In this document: one piece after another, positions 55,910 to 64,000 of the stretch
How the letters are laid out: each line of letters begins with the position of its first letter
Position numbering within the stretch: the first letter of the stretch is position 1
Assembly (NCBI GenBank): GCA_905116865.2
Contig: CAJHNH020001591.1
Span: 434,001-498,000 of the forward strand
Source: Candidula unifasciata
Lineage: Eukaryota; Mollusca; Gastropoda; Stylommatophora; Geomitridae
Reading direction: 5' to 3'
DNA length: 64,000 bases
The notes under the pieces: model-generated
The model's database searches: none
What the model was told of the DNA's origin: nothing
Seen by the model: only the letters and a program-made list of their open reading frames with translations
Position numbers and translations under genes: made by a program

Positions 55910-56090
55910 CTGAAATATATTGGCAACATTAAAAGACACAATACTCTTTAAGAAAACCATACTGAAGGAAAGAGAAGAGGGCAAAAAAGCCAGAGGCAGA
56001 AAACGATACAAGTGGGAGCATTACATCAAGAGATGGACAGACAGCAGTCTGAGAGAGTGTACAACAACATCCGTCTCTAAATAGACTAGA
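55905..56090 (+). mobile_element. Non-LTR retrotransposon 3' end, RT-tail group 7
   Basis: The + frame resembles LKYIGNIKRHNTL, then KKARGRKRYKWEHYIKRWTD and SSLRECTTTS. It keeps the (F/I)G-I-R and RGR-xxxW landmarks but matches no other group closely. Confidence 0.5.
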
Positions 56091-56205
56091 TCTAGAGATG
56101 GCCGTGAGTACAGCCAAGACAGAAGACAGAGCTGGTTGAAGATCAGCTACATACATGTAGTCAGCATGCCTGAAGCACATGTTCCGTGTTTTGTAAAAAA
56201 AAAAA

Positions 56206-56438
56206 GTAAGTGAAGATCCCTTTTCACGCCTTAGACGCATCGGGCATATGGGAAAAGTACCCCTAACTTTACAAACCAACCGTCTTTACTTCCCCAGGAC
56301 ATAATCCTGGTGCCCATTTTAAGCTGGGTCGACCTGCGACGCCCCATAACATGATAAAAATCCACGCAGCCAGCAATGGGTTTCGATCGCAGTATGTTGG
56401 AATTACAAGTCGGATTTGCAACGCCACGGATGCCGCTC
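56206..56438 (-). mobile_element. SINE A/X copy
   Basis: Reversed body X (AAGTAAGTGAAGATCCCTTT, AAGCTGGGTCGACCTGCGAC) with an internal deletion around the ACCACATCACCC section, then reversed head A (GGATTTGCAACGCCACGGAT). Confidence 0.7.
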
Positions 56439-56547
56439 CTTGTCTTGCGGTGACAGCTATTTTGATTTTTTATAACTCATTTTCTTATTAATGTTACATC
56501 CTCGTAACAAAAGGCTATTACCTATAATTACGACTTATTGGGAAAGA

Positions 56548-56730
56548 CCAGCGATTCTCAACTTTTTGGGGGTCGAACGATCCTTTGAGAGGGGTCGCCT
56601 AAGATCATCGGAAAACATATACACTGAAGTTATGAAGTAGCGACGAAACAAATTTTATGATTGGGGTCGCGAAAACATGAGGAATTGTATTAAAGTGTCG
56701 CGGCGTTGGGAAGTTTGAGAACTCCTGGGA
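56548..56730. mobile_element. hAT-type MITE
   Basis: About 183 bp. Left end CCAGCGATTCTCAACTTTTT, right end GGAAGTTTGAGAACTCCTGG, which are mutual inverted repeats. Subterminal GGGGTCGCCTAAGA and GGGGTCGCGAAA are present. End sequence resembles the CAGNGGTTCTCAAC class. Confidence 0.65.
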
Positions 56731-56754
56731 TATACAAACATAGAAGAATGTTAA

Positions 56755-57110
56755 CGTTATGGTGTCCGCCTCAAGTCCAAGATGTCCCGGGTTCAGGCCC
56801 CAGTGAAGGCTGGGATATTTTCCGCGTGGAATTCTATTAATTTCCACTGGTTTCTGTGTGAGATAGGACGCCCGTGTTGCGCACGTAAAAAAAATCCCCT
56901 GGCAGTTGGAAATCGAGAAGAGTAGGCTAACGACGTTGCCCGGGCAAAATTTGGAGTTGAAAATCTACGCAAAATATTTGAGGATCCTCGCCGGTGCTAC
57001 GGCTCCCCTGCACTGCTCTGAGGCACTTTGGACTCAGACTTGAGTTAGAAGTAGAAAGAAGCACTTATAGATTACTACCGTGTGCCATGATGTTGATCCG
57101 TTGTCCAAAC
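56755..57110 (+). mobile_element. SINE F/V, full-length
   Basis: Head TTATGGTGTCCGCCTCAAGT with B-box CCCGGGTTCAGGCCCCAGTG. Body CGCCCGTGTTGCGCACGTAA and CCCCTGGCAGTTGGAAATCG. 3' part GGACTCAGACTTGAGTTAGA and TGCCATGATGTTGATCCG. It ends about 55 bp before myosin exon 4. Confidence 0.65.
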
Positions 57111-57166
57111 CTCAAACCCAACAATAATGTTAACAAAGTATTTCTGGGGCTCTTGTCTGTCCACAG

Positions 57167-57275
57167 ACAGAGACGACCAAGTTTATTCTGCAATATTTGT
57201 GCTCCGTGACCAACCATACTTCCTTCTGGACAGAACAACAAATCTTGGAGGCCAATACTGTGCTGGAGGCTTTTG
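57167..57275 (+). CDS. Unconventional myosin, coding exon 4
   Basis: Acceptor TCTTGTCTGTCCACAG (57151-57166). It encodes [20 protein letters not shown], then [17 protein letters not shown] with the last glycine split. TE(T/S)TK after the P-loop and Q-(I/V)LEAN--LEAFG(NAKT) are motor-domain landmarks. Donor G/GTAAGG at 57275/57276, phase 1. The expected NAKT continuation is not found before 64000, so the next exon lies outside the window. A retrotransposon tail starts only 30 bp after the donor. Confidence 0.95.
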
Positions 57276-57305
57276 GTAAGGCTCATTGTGTGTTTGTGAA
57301 CAATC

Positions 57306-57835
57306 ATCATCATCATGTAGCAGGTCCTTTGCAGAACGTCGCTCTCATTACAGTCTGCCTGAAAGAAACTGGGTCTCTTGCCAGTTATCCCGCCTCATGA
57401 ATTTTGACACTCAACGAGTCACTTATATCCTGTGTCCATCTTCGTGTCGGTCGGCCCCTGCCCCTCCTTCCTGGTACCATGCCTTCTGCTATAACTGTTT
57501 CCAATCCGTCGTGGCGCTTGATATGACCAAAATATTTCAGCTTTCGAGAAAGGATACTGTTTATTAACCAATCTTCCTTGATGTTCAGATCTTTTAAGAT
57601 GTCAATATGTCTCATCTTCTTTGTCCAAGATATTCTGAGAATCTTTCTATAGCATGTCAGCTCAAAAGCCCCAATTCTCTTTCTAAAGGACTGAGAGATA
57701 GTCCACGACTCACATCCGTATGTAGCCACAGGGAAGATGCATGCTCTCAAAATTCTAATTTTGATCTCCTTGCTGGTGCTTAACCATAGACTTTTAAGGC
57801 TGTTCAATCTTTGCATTGCTATGGCCATCCTCCTT
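57306..57835 (-). pseudogene. Non-LTR reverse transcriptase 3' end, RT-tail group 1 (best copy)
   Basis: The - strand frame (147 codons, 57385-57828) reads QRLNSLKSLWLSTSKEIKIR, then ACIFPVATYGCESWTISQSF, RKILRISWTKKMRHIDILKD and VPGRRGRGRPTRRWTQDISD. It ends in HEAG. These are RT connection/thumb and C-terminal features of RTE-like endonuclease-RT proteins. The reversed TGATGATGATGTAGCAGGTC tail follows. The copy is 5'-truncated, so not active. Confidence 0.8.
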
Positions 57836-57850
57836 TGTTTGTGAACAATA

Positions 57851-58136
57851 GTAAAGTAAACAAGTAAACTAAAGATCCCTTTTTACGCCTTAGGCGCATC
57901 GGGCACATGGAAAGAGCACCCATATTTTACAGACCAATCGGTATTAGGTGGGTAATGTGGTCAGCGTTACGCCGGCCGTCTTTACTTTCCCAGGACATAC
58001 ATCTTGGTACCCATTTTAGGCTGGGTCGACCCGCGATCCCCCATACCACGATACAATTCCACGCAGCCATCAGTGGGTTTCGATCGCGGTACGTTGGAAT
58101 TACGAGCCGGACTCGCAACGCCTAAGCCACGGACAG
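57851..58136 (-). mobile_element. SINE A/X, near full-length
   Basis: Reversed body X (TACGCCTTAGGCGCATCGGG, GCGTTACGCCGGCCGTCTTT) and reversed head A (ACGAGCCGGACTCGCAACGC, CTAAGCCACGGAC). Confidence 0.8.
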
Positions 58137-58140
58137 TACA

Positions 58141-58403
58141 GTAAGTAAAGTAAAGGTACGTTTTCACGCGTTTCAGGCGTATTGGGTATATAGGGCTAGA
58201 CCTATATTTTAACGGAACTTGTTGGGTGATGAGGTCAGCATCACACCTGCCACCTTTACTTCCCAGGACTGCACCTGGTACCCACTCAAGGCTGTGTCGA
58301 CCTGGAAGCCAAGGTCATTTTTGAAAAACGCCCGGCACCTGTCAGGAACCGAACCCACGACCTTCCGATCCACAGGCGAGCGTCTAGCTGCTAGACCACG
58401 GTG
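58141..58403 (-). mobile_element. SINE B/X, near full-length, tandem to an A/X copy
   Basis: Reversed body X (GTAAGTAAAGTAAAGGTACG, CAGCATCACACCTGCCACC) and reversed head B (GAACCCACGACCTTCCGATC, GCGAGCGTCTAGCTGCTAGA). It directly follows the A/X copy in the same orientation. The repeat of GTGAACAATAGTA before (57841) and after (58401) the pair looks like a 13-bp target duplication flanking both. Confidence 0.8.
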
Positions 58404-58424
58404 AACAATAGTAGAGTGAGAACT

Positions 58425-58610
58425 GTCTTTTCTGGATCAACTGCTTTTAGTGCCATGATCAAAACAAGCTGGTATTGGATAGGGCACACGTTGAAAAAAA
58501 CCAAAAACAATGAGAACAGTATAATTGAAATATATTTGCATTGGAACCCTCTGGGTCATATAAGTAAAGACAGACCAAACCATAAAGAAGGCAACGGTGA
58601 CCGGGTCGCC
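58425..58610 (+). mobile_element. Non-LTR retrotransposon 3' end, RT-tail group 8
   Basis: The + frame SWYWIGHTLKKTKNNENSII, then EIYLHWNPLGHISKDRP, shows the W-W-IGHTLR and W(N)P-G landmarks of a distinct LINE clade (CR1/RTE-like). Confidence 0.6.
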
Positions 58611-58639
58611 CATTGGTTCGCCGGTATACAACTTCGTTG

Positions 58640-58711
58640 CAGTCTGGGACAGTATTTGGGTCCGTCTGCTATGATCGCATCAACACTGCAGGACCATTGT
58701 CAGGGCTCTTG
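58640..58711 (+). repeat. Dispersed repeat P3, left half
   Basis: TGATCGCATCAACACTGCAG and GTCAGGGCTCTTGGT match 62480-62530. The right half resumes at about 59138. Confidence 0.6.
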
Positions 58712-58714
58712 GTG

Positions 58715-59005
58715 GTGTTCTTCTTCTTCTTCTTCTTCTCGTTCACCGGCTGTAAACTCCGGCGGAAAGTTCTGGTTGTTCGTCCACTTCTGGACTGCAG
58801 TCCTGTTCCAGAACCTGAGGGTTGCGTGTGCATCCATTTGACAGATCTGTATGCAGACTGTTGGTTCCTTGCCTCTCAGGCAGATGCACTCCGACTTCGA
58901 AGGCAGCTCCTAATTAGTCGACTCTTACGACATGCTTTTGGGTAGGCAGTGGGTCTATTCTTGTTTTTCCCATAGTAGGGCCCCGGAACCCACACGGGGG
59001 GGGGG
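58715..59005 (-). mobile_element. CxC-peptide repeat, near full-length, inserted in P3
   Basis: The most complete - strand copy: TTCTTCTTCTTCTTCTCGTT, CACCGGCTGTAAACTCCGGC, CTCAGGCAGATGCACTCCGA, CCCCGGAACCCACACGGGGG. A G-run and a (CA)n array follow. Confidence 0.7.
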
Positions 59006-59039
59006 AGGGGGTGGTGTTCTAATTCCGATCCCTTTTCAC

Positions 59040-59126
59040 GCGCGTGTGCGCACGCACACACACACGCACACGCACACACACACGCACACACACGCACACA
59101 CACACGCACACACGCACACACACACA
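59040..59126. repeat. (CA)n-type microsatellite
   Basis: CACACA with interspersed CG steps. Confidence 0.95.
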
Positions 59127-59137
59127 AGCTCCACCAC

Positions 59138-59245
59138 GTTCAAGCCAGTGCTAAGCCATTTTTTTTTAATGGCGCACATAACCTAGTCACAATTATAACC
59201 TAAAGCTTTACCTTCGAGGATGCTGGTTAAACGTAAGGGAAGCTC
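59138..59245 (+). repeat. Dispersed repeat P3, right half
   Basis: GTGCTAAGCCATTTTTTTTT, then ACCTAGTCACAATTATAACC and TAAAGC match 62535-62612. Confidence 0.6.
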
Positions 59246-59419
59246 GGCAGTGAAGTTTAAAAAGACAGTGATGACATGTGGGATGTGCGAGCTACATACA
59301 ATAGCAAAGAATAGGACGACTTGGCGTTGGATAGTTTATGGTCTATGCTCGACCCGGGGATGAAAGGCGGAACAAGGACAGAAGTGCCTTGCTATGTCAA
59401 GGGCAGCTGGATAACTAGT

Positions 59420-59815
59420 GAAACAAAAATCATGTTGAAGCGACGGAGATGTGGTTGTGTAGACAAATGATGAGAAGACACTGGGCAGATCAAAATGAGT
59501 AATGAAGATGTCATGAAAGAAACTGACTCACGAAGCGAACTGATTGCCTACATCAGAGGGAGATAGATAGTCGACATTCTTTGATCATGTCATGTAAATG
59601 TTGTGCAGCTACAGTCGTCTAGACAGGGCAATAATGGAAGACACGGTTGACGGACAAAAACCGACATCAAAGTGATAAACACTGGTCATTCAAGACTATC
59701 GAGGCATTCAAATGCACCAGACAGAAGATTGGCGGCAGATCAAACGACTGGCGGGTAGATTTTGCCGAGAGTGATGTCCCTTAAAGGATTTGCTTCACGA
59801 AGCTGTGAAGCCACA
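59420..59815 (+). mobile_element. Non-LTR retrotransposon 3' end, RT-tail group 5 (decayed)
   Basis: Matches 13920-14060 at TGATGAGAAGACACTGGGCA, GATGTCATGAAAGAAACTGA and CTCACGAAGCGAACTGATTG. Frames are broken. Confidence 0.6.
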
Positions 59816-59819
59816 GTCG

Positions 59820-60640
59820 CTGGTTCTTCAGATCGAGGTCCACAAGTTTGCTCGGACACTGGAAATAATTGAATGTGGAACCCAGCTCAACAAGCTTACG
59901 ATAGGGTAGTATAATTTTAGACGACCTCAAGCAAAGGAAACCCGGAATCCACAGTCCAGTTCAAGGGGTGTTATGTGTTGTGTGTCATGTTGTAGAGTCA
60001 TGTCCAAACACCCCTAGAATAGTGGACTGAACTGGGGATTCCTAATTTCCCTTTGTTTGGGGTCGTCTTAAACTATAGTGCCTGCGACAATGAACAGTTT
60101 TAATACCCGCAAGATTTTACTTCAGTACTGTACATTCTGTTTTTACACCATTAGTGCAGAATGTGTACCTTACTGTGGCTGGCCGAACGGTCAAGAACTC
60201 AGGACTGTCAGGTGAGAGACTCGACTTCGAACACTCGGTAAGGCTGTGGGTTTTTTTCTGAGGGGGGGGGGGGGGGGGAGGGTCTAGGAGGAATAAAAAC
60301 CGTATAAAAACCCTCAATCCTTGGGCTCAAACAGCATATACCCCCCCCCCCCCCCCCCCCGACAATTTTTTTTAATGTAAGAAGTTCCTTAAATCTCCCC
60401 CCCCCCCCGCCCCTCCCCCTTTTCGATTTTTTTCAAGAGCGGCAGCGGAGCCCTAAAGCCTGAAGTCCCCTCTTTCTTGCACCCCCCCCCCCCCACCCTT
60501 TCAGCGCCTCTGTCTCTTAAACGCCATTTTTATTCTATATCGTTTGCTACCGTAAATTCAGTTATGGGAACTCACGTCGGATCAGATTTAATCATTCAGT
60601 AAATATTCATAATTGCCCAGACATAAGTAAATGTGATGTC
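59820..60640. other. Intron with several G/C homopolymers
   Basis: G-run at 60262-60278 and C-runs at 60342-60360, 60399-60408 and 60482-60494. No repeat family or exon recognised. Confidence 0.5.
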
Positions 60641-60764
60641 TATTTGTTCGTACGAATGAAATCCGGTGTCAAGCTTGTGAGATCACCCGATTATATTTAT
60701 CCTTTATGTAAATATTTGCAAACAAAATGGATCACCAGAGTGCATTCAAAGCGTGTATGCGCAT

Positions 60765-60844
60765 GTGTGTGTGTGTGTGTGTACGTATGTGTGTGTTTTT
60801 GCGCGCGCAAATGTGTGTGTATGTGTGTAGGCGTAAAAAACGTA

Positions 60845-60900
<56 letters not shown>
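60765..60900. repeat. (GT)n then (CT)n microsatellites
   Basis: GT-rich with ACGTAT and CGCGCG breaks (60765-60830), then about 27 CT units (60846-60899). Confidence 0.95.
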
Positions 60901-60903
<3 letters not shown>

Positions 60904-60977
60904 CTGCCCCACGACCATAATACAATTATCTATGGGGGTAGGTGATTGAGCTTTGTTTAATTGCGCTATAATAATAG

Positions 60978-60981
60978 TAAC

Positions 60982-61048
<67 letters not shown>
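60978..61048. repeat. (TTA)n microsatellite
   Basis: About 22 ATT units. Confidence 0.97.
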
Positions 61049-61097
61049 GTGTACCAAAATGGCAAATAAATAATAATACATTTGAAATAATAGGAAG

Positions 61098-61302
61098 CCC
61101 GGCTCTCTAGCATAGTTGGCTAAACCGGACTGCGCGGTGACCGGGTGACGAACTCCTTGTGGTCCGGGTTCACGCCCGGGGGTAGGCAGAAAAGTCACAT
61201 TTCTCCCACATTTACAGTATCCGTAATGGAATCAAGGCCGAAGGGTTGCGATATCCATAATACCAAGCCTAAGAGTTAACAACTGCAAGGCTTCTGGATA
61301 CT
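61098..61302 (+). mobile_element. SINE D/W, full-length
   Basis: Head D (CGGCTCTCTAGCATAGTTGG, CTAAACC, GTGGTCCGGGTTCACGCCCG), body W to GGCTTCTGGATACT and an A-rich tail. It lies 30 bp before the Helitron's left end. Confidence 0.8.
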
Positions 61303-61331
61303 AAAAAAAAAAAGAAAGAAATATTAGGAAA

Positions 61332-62334
61332 TCTATATTTAAAAAAATTGTCCAATGTTGTTAACTAAAAACTCGAAAACTACTGAACCGATTGCTTTTA
61401 AATTTGCACACAACGTTGCCCTTGACTCAAAGCGTGATTTTTTTTGTCAGAAAATAGTTTAGTTTGGGTGGACACGGATGTCAAGGTCAGTTAAAAATCG
61501 TTCCCTCGGAGAGCGAGAGATGACGGGTGCGGGGTATTTACTCCGATATTCATGAGTATAGTGTACTTTTCACTGTGGGTTCCATCACTGGTTACATGAT
61601 GCAAGTTTTTGTTTCTTCCTATGTCGGGGGCACAATTAAACTACAAAACCGTGGCGACAACATGCGGCGCTAACTCCTCTTTTCTACACCGACCTACACA
61701 GACTGTAGTGACAGTTGTTGTTGTTGTCGTGATGGCGGTGGTGGTAGTGGTTGCAGTAGTACTGGTACTGGATGGATGATGTGGTAGCTGTTACACTGGC
61801 TACATTTACTTCTCTGTACAAGTTAATGCTACTTATTTAAGTCTGGGTGGACACGGATACCAAGCTCAATTTTGTTACAATATTTAGTTACACGGTGACT
61901 TTCCCATTCTTCGGAGAGGATGAAATGATGGGAAATGGGGGGGGGGGGGGGTTATGCTAGACATCGTTAGCTGAGACAGCTTAAAATATTATTATAATGC
62001 TCTCATTTCTTAACTATTTCTAATTTAATAATTTCGCCAGGTGATAATTTTTCAATCCTACGGAGAGGGAGATATGATTGGTGGAAAGGATGGGGGGGGG
62101 GGGTTATGCCAAACACAGTTAGCTGAAAGAGCTTAAAATATTATTTTTAAGTTCTCATTTCCTAGCTATTTCTATTTTAATAATTTCGCCATGGATGATT
62201 TTTCAATCATTCGGAGAGGGAGATATGACTGCGTGGGGGGGGGGGGGGGTATGACACTGTTAGCTGAGAGCTATTTTATTCCCTCTCCATTTCACCATTC
62301 CGGGCCACAGCAACGCATGGCCGGGTACAGCTAG
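61332..62334 (+). mobile_element. Non-autonomous Helitron
   Basis: Begins TCTATATTTAAAAAAATTG after an A. It ends with a short hairpin (GGCCA...TGGCC, 62303-62322) about 12 bp before GTACAGCTAG, followed by T. This matches Helitron rules: 5' TC, subterminal 3' hairpin, CTAG end and insertion between A and T without duplication. AACTACTGAACCGATTGC near the 5' end is also typical. It has no Rep/helicase coding. The 3' half holds three diverging tandem units. Confidence 0.8.
61915..62275. repeat. About 150-bp tandem repeat inside the Helitron
   Basis: Three units, each with TTTCAATC(A/C)T(T/A)CGGAGAGG, a poly-G tract of 10-17 bases, GTTATGC-like text and GTTAGCTGA, then AATAATTTCGCCA. Each later unit is shorter. 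Confidence 0.8.
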
Positions 62335-62454
62335 TGTATAAATAAATGCTTATATTTGGTGAAAATGCTCCTTAAAAATGATGAGGGAAATGGCGTTTAG
62401 TCCCCTACAAAAACCTGGCTGGGGGAGGGGGGGGGGCGGGGGTAGACGCCTTCA

Positions 62455-62612
62455 TCACCGATCGGGACAGGATTTGAGTCTCCTTTGATCGCATCAACAT
62501 GCAGAAGTCCTTTTCAGGGTTCTTGGTTGCATGCAGTGCTGAGCCATTTTGTATGGCGCATAAAACCTAGTCACAATTATAACCTAAAGCTCCTATTTCG
62601 GGGTTGCTGGTT
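62455..62612 (+). repeat. Dispersed repeat P3, uninterrupted copy
   Basis: TGATCGCATCAACATGCAGA, AGGGTTCTTGGTTGCATGCA and CCTAGTCACAATTATAACCT run without the insertion seen at 58712-59137. Confidence 0.65.
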
Positions 62613-63030
62613 GAATGTGATGATGTTTTTTTTTTTAGCAAAGCGCCTGCCTACCTAAAACCAAGATGGAGATTACTTAGTTACACTACGTATTTAGCAA
62701 ACAATATAGACCTAATCTTTCCATCTCATTCTAAGTAGTTCATAGACCTAAAGTCATGGAGGTTGGGCAGAGAAAATTGTTTCAGAGCCTGCCAGGTCAA
62801 GAACCGCCGATTTAATGCCTGCACTTTAACAACTTCACTTTCCAAACGTAGTAATAACATATGCAATTTTCATATACCGCTTTTCCCCTAATTGGCGACT
62901 TCCTGTTTAGGCAAGGAAGGGATCGCGTCGAGCGACGCCAAGAAACCGTCACTTCTCTTACATGTCTCCATTCCTTGTTAATTGAAGTGAACTATGGTGA
63001 TCTGTATGACCATTGTTACTCGTTTTGTAA
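62613..63030. other. Intron sequence without recognised feature
   Basis: No exon matching the expected myosin NAKT continuation and no repeat assigned. Confidence 0.4.
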
Positions 63031-63034
63031 AACT

Positions 63035-63220
63035 TTACAATCTTCTTCTTCGTGTTCACCAGCTGTAAGCTCCGGCGGAAATATCTAGTTGTTCATCCAT
63101 CTTCGGACTTTGGTCTTGTTCCAAAACTTGAGTGTTGCATGATCATCTGTTTTACAGATCTGCCTTATTTGTATGCAGACTGTTGGTTCCTTCCTCTCGG
63201 GTGGATGTGCTCCGATTTCT
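63035..63220 (-). mobile_element. CxC-peptide repeat, partial copy
   Basis: CTTCTTCTTCGTGTTCACCA, GCTCCGGCGGAAATATCTAG and GCAGACTGTTGGTTCCTTCC. It is cut at TGCTCCGATTTCT, where the next copy's tail starts. Confidence 0.65.
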
Positions 63221-63455
63221 TTTTCTTCTTTGCGTTCACCAGCTGTAAACTCTGGCGGAAAGTTCTGGTTGCTCGTCCACTACTGAACTGCAGTCCTGCT
63301 CCAGAACCTGAGTGTTGCGAGTGCATCAGTTTTACAAATCTCATTCTCTTGAATACAGACTGTTGGTTCCTTGCCTCTCCGGCAGGTGCACTCCGCCTTT
63401 AAAGGAAGCTCCCCAATTAGTCGACTCTTACGACATGCTTTTGGGGAGGCCTTGA
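63221..63455 (-). mobile_element. CxC-peptide repeat copy, head-to-tail with the previous one
   Basis: The - strand frame (63280-63450) reads ISELPL-like text, KAECTCRRGKEPTVCIQENE, then ICKTDALATLRFWSRTAVQ. This is one of the best views of the conserved peptide. Its GAA tail abuts the truncated neighbour, as if one copy inserted at the end of another. Confidence 0.7.
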
Positions 63456-63469
63456 ATTTCTTGAATAAA

Positions 63470-63700
63470 ATCAACACATGGACGACAATTTTTTTGGTCG
63501 TAATGAGAAGAAGAAACCGGATCATGTAAAAACCATTGGACAGATCTAGAGACAGAGGAAGACAGCGCCGACGATTCTTGAAACTGTTCGTCCTGGCATG
63601 GAGGGGTGTCAGCACCCACACGGATACATGCTTTTGGAGATCGCAGATTGCGGAGAGGCATCATCGCTTACACCAGTCGGCAAGGCACTTGATGATGGTG
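63470..63700 (+). mobile_element. Non-LTR retrotransposon 3' end, RT-tail group 5
   Basis: VVMRRRNRIM-like text, then CACACGGATACATGCTTTTG, GAGAGGCATCATCGCTTACA and CCAGTCGGCAAGGCACTTGA, ending TGATGATGGTGATGATGATG. Its tail merges into the microsatellite that follows. Confidence 0.65.
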
Positions 63701-63781
63701 ATGATGATGACGACGACGACAATGATGATGACGACGACGACAGTGATGATGATGATGATGACGATGATGATGATGATGATT
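63688..63781. repeat. (GAT/GAC)n microsatellite
   Basis: Expanded from the TGATGATG tail of the preceding retrotransposon copy. It yields poly-Asp, poly-Ser and poly-His frames. Confidence 0.95.
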
Positions 63782-64000
63782 TACTCTTTTGAGAGTCTGC
63801 TGTGGAAACCACATAACGCTCAGAGAATTCACTAGGTATACATTTGTATTAATCGCGCAGTCAAGTTTAAGAACCCCTTCAGAAGGAAGAAACACACTAC
63901 ACGACCGTAACGTGACCCGTTCTAATTAGTAGACAGACGTACAGTGACTAGAACCTTCTGGTGTAAACACGTCGCCGTACCGATATTTAGACAGGCAGAA

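Noticed and set aside
57286..57567. 93-codon + frame and its twin at 39113-39472
   Set aside because: Antisense shadows of RT-tail group 1. Their similarity to each other reflects the retrotransposon copy on the other strand.
58401..58841. 146-codon + frame as a gene
   Set aside because: It joins an RT-tail fragment (group 8), repeat P3 and the CxC-peptide repeat. The frame is accidental beyond the RT part.

Overview
The window is nuclear DNA of a metazoan. It shows intron-split coding exons with GT-AG splice sites, a Pol III tRNA gene, tRNA-derived SINEs, non-LTR retrotransposon tails, several DNA-transposon classes, a Helitron and long micro- and minisatellites. The repeat style (RTE/jockey-like tails, several tRNA-SINE families, very long CTGT/CTGC/CTAT tracts, frequent poly-C/poly-G) would suit a lophotrochozoan, perhaps a mollusc. 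That placement is inference, since no species marker is present.

The one clear protein gene is an unconventional myosin on the + strand. Four coding exons join in phase: 15338-15377 (start codon), 22526-22632, 54632-54838 (purine-binding loop and P-loop GESGAGK) and 57167-57275 (switch-I side, ending at LEAFG). They encode about 154 residues of the motor N-terminus, and the gene runs off the right edge. Introns are about 7.1 kb, 32.0 kb, 2.3 kb and more than 6.7 kb. Everything from 15.4 kb to 64 kb is therefore intron of this gene unless another gene is nested in it. On the - strand at the left edge, two small in-phase exons with good splice sites (2542-2646 and 1012-1089) suggest part of a second gene that I cannot name. 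A tRNA-Arg(TCT) gene with a Pol III terminator lies at 29861-29932 (-) inside the large myosin intron.

The rest is mostly mobile and tandem DNA. Family names used below. Tail-X SINEs share one body X behind two different tRNA-like heads (A/X, B/X). A/Y reuses head A on a different body. C/Z, D/W and F/V are further tRNA-headed families. The 'CxC-peptide repeat' is a dispersed element of about 280 bp with a GAA tail; its coding strand keeps a peptide with spaced cysteines. RT-tail groups 1-8 are 3' ends of non-LTR retrotransposons. DNA elements are a Merlin-like transposon with perfect 8-bp target duplications (5943-6894) carrying a nested foldback, a hAT relic with a BED-finger (8532-10106), two further hAT-like elements, a mariner relic (16885-17835) and a non-autonomous Helitron (61332-62334).

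Large tandem arrays are: 40-bp units (12149-12905), 44-bp units (16118-16790), CTAA-type (22014-22488), CTGT/CTGC (22661-23073), 43-bp units (35190-36610), CTAT/CTGC/CTGT (44744-45530) and 28-bp units (46084-48119, split by an inserted repeat). The 43-bp array appears to have grown from the 3' tail of a retrotransposon. Myosin exon 2 sits between two long tetranucleotide arrays, the upstream one made of branch-point-like CTAAC words. Most long open frames here (poly-LS, QTDR, SVCL, SIYL, WFCRLT) are translations of these arrays and not genes. All repeat boundaries are read by eye and are approximate, often by 5-20 bases.
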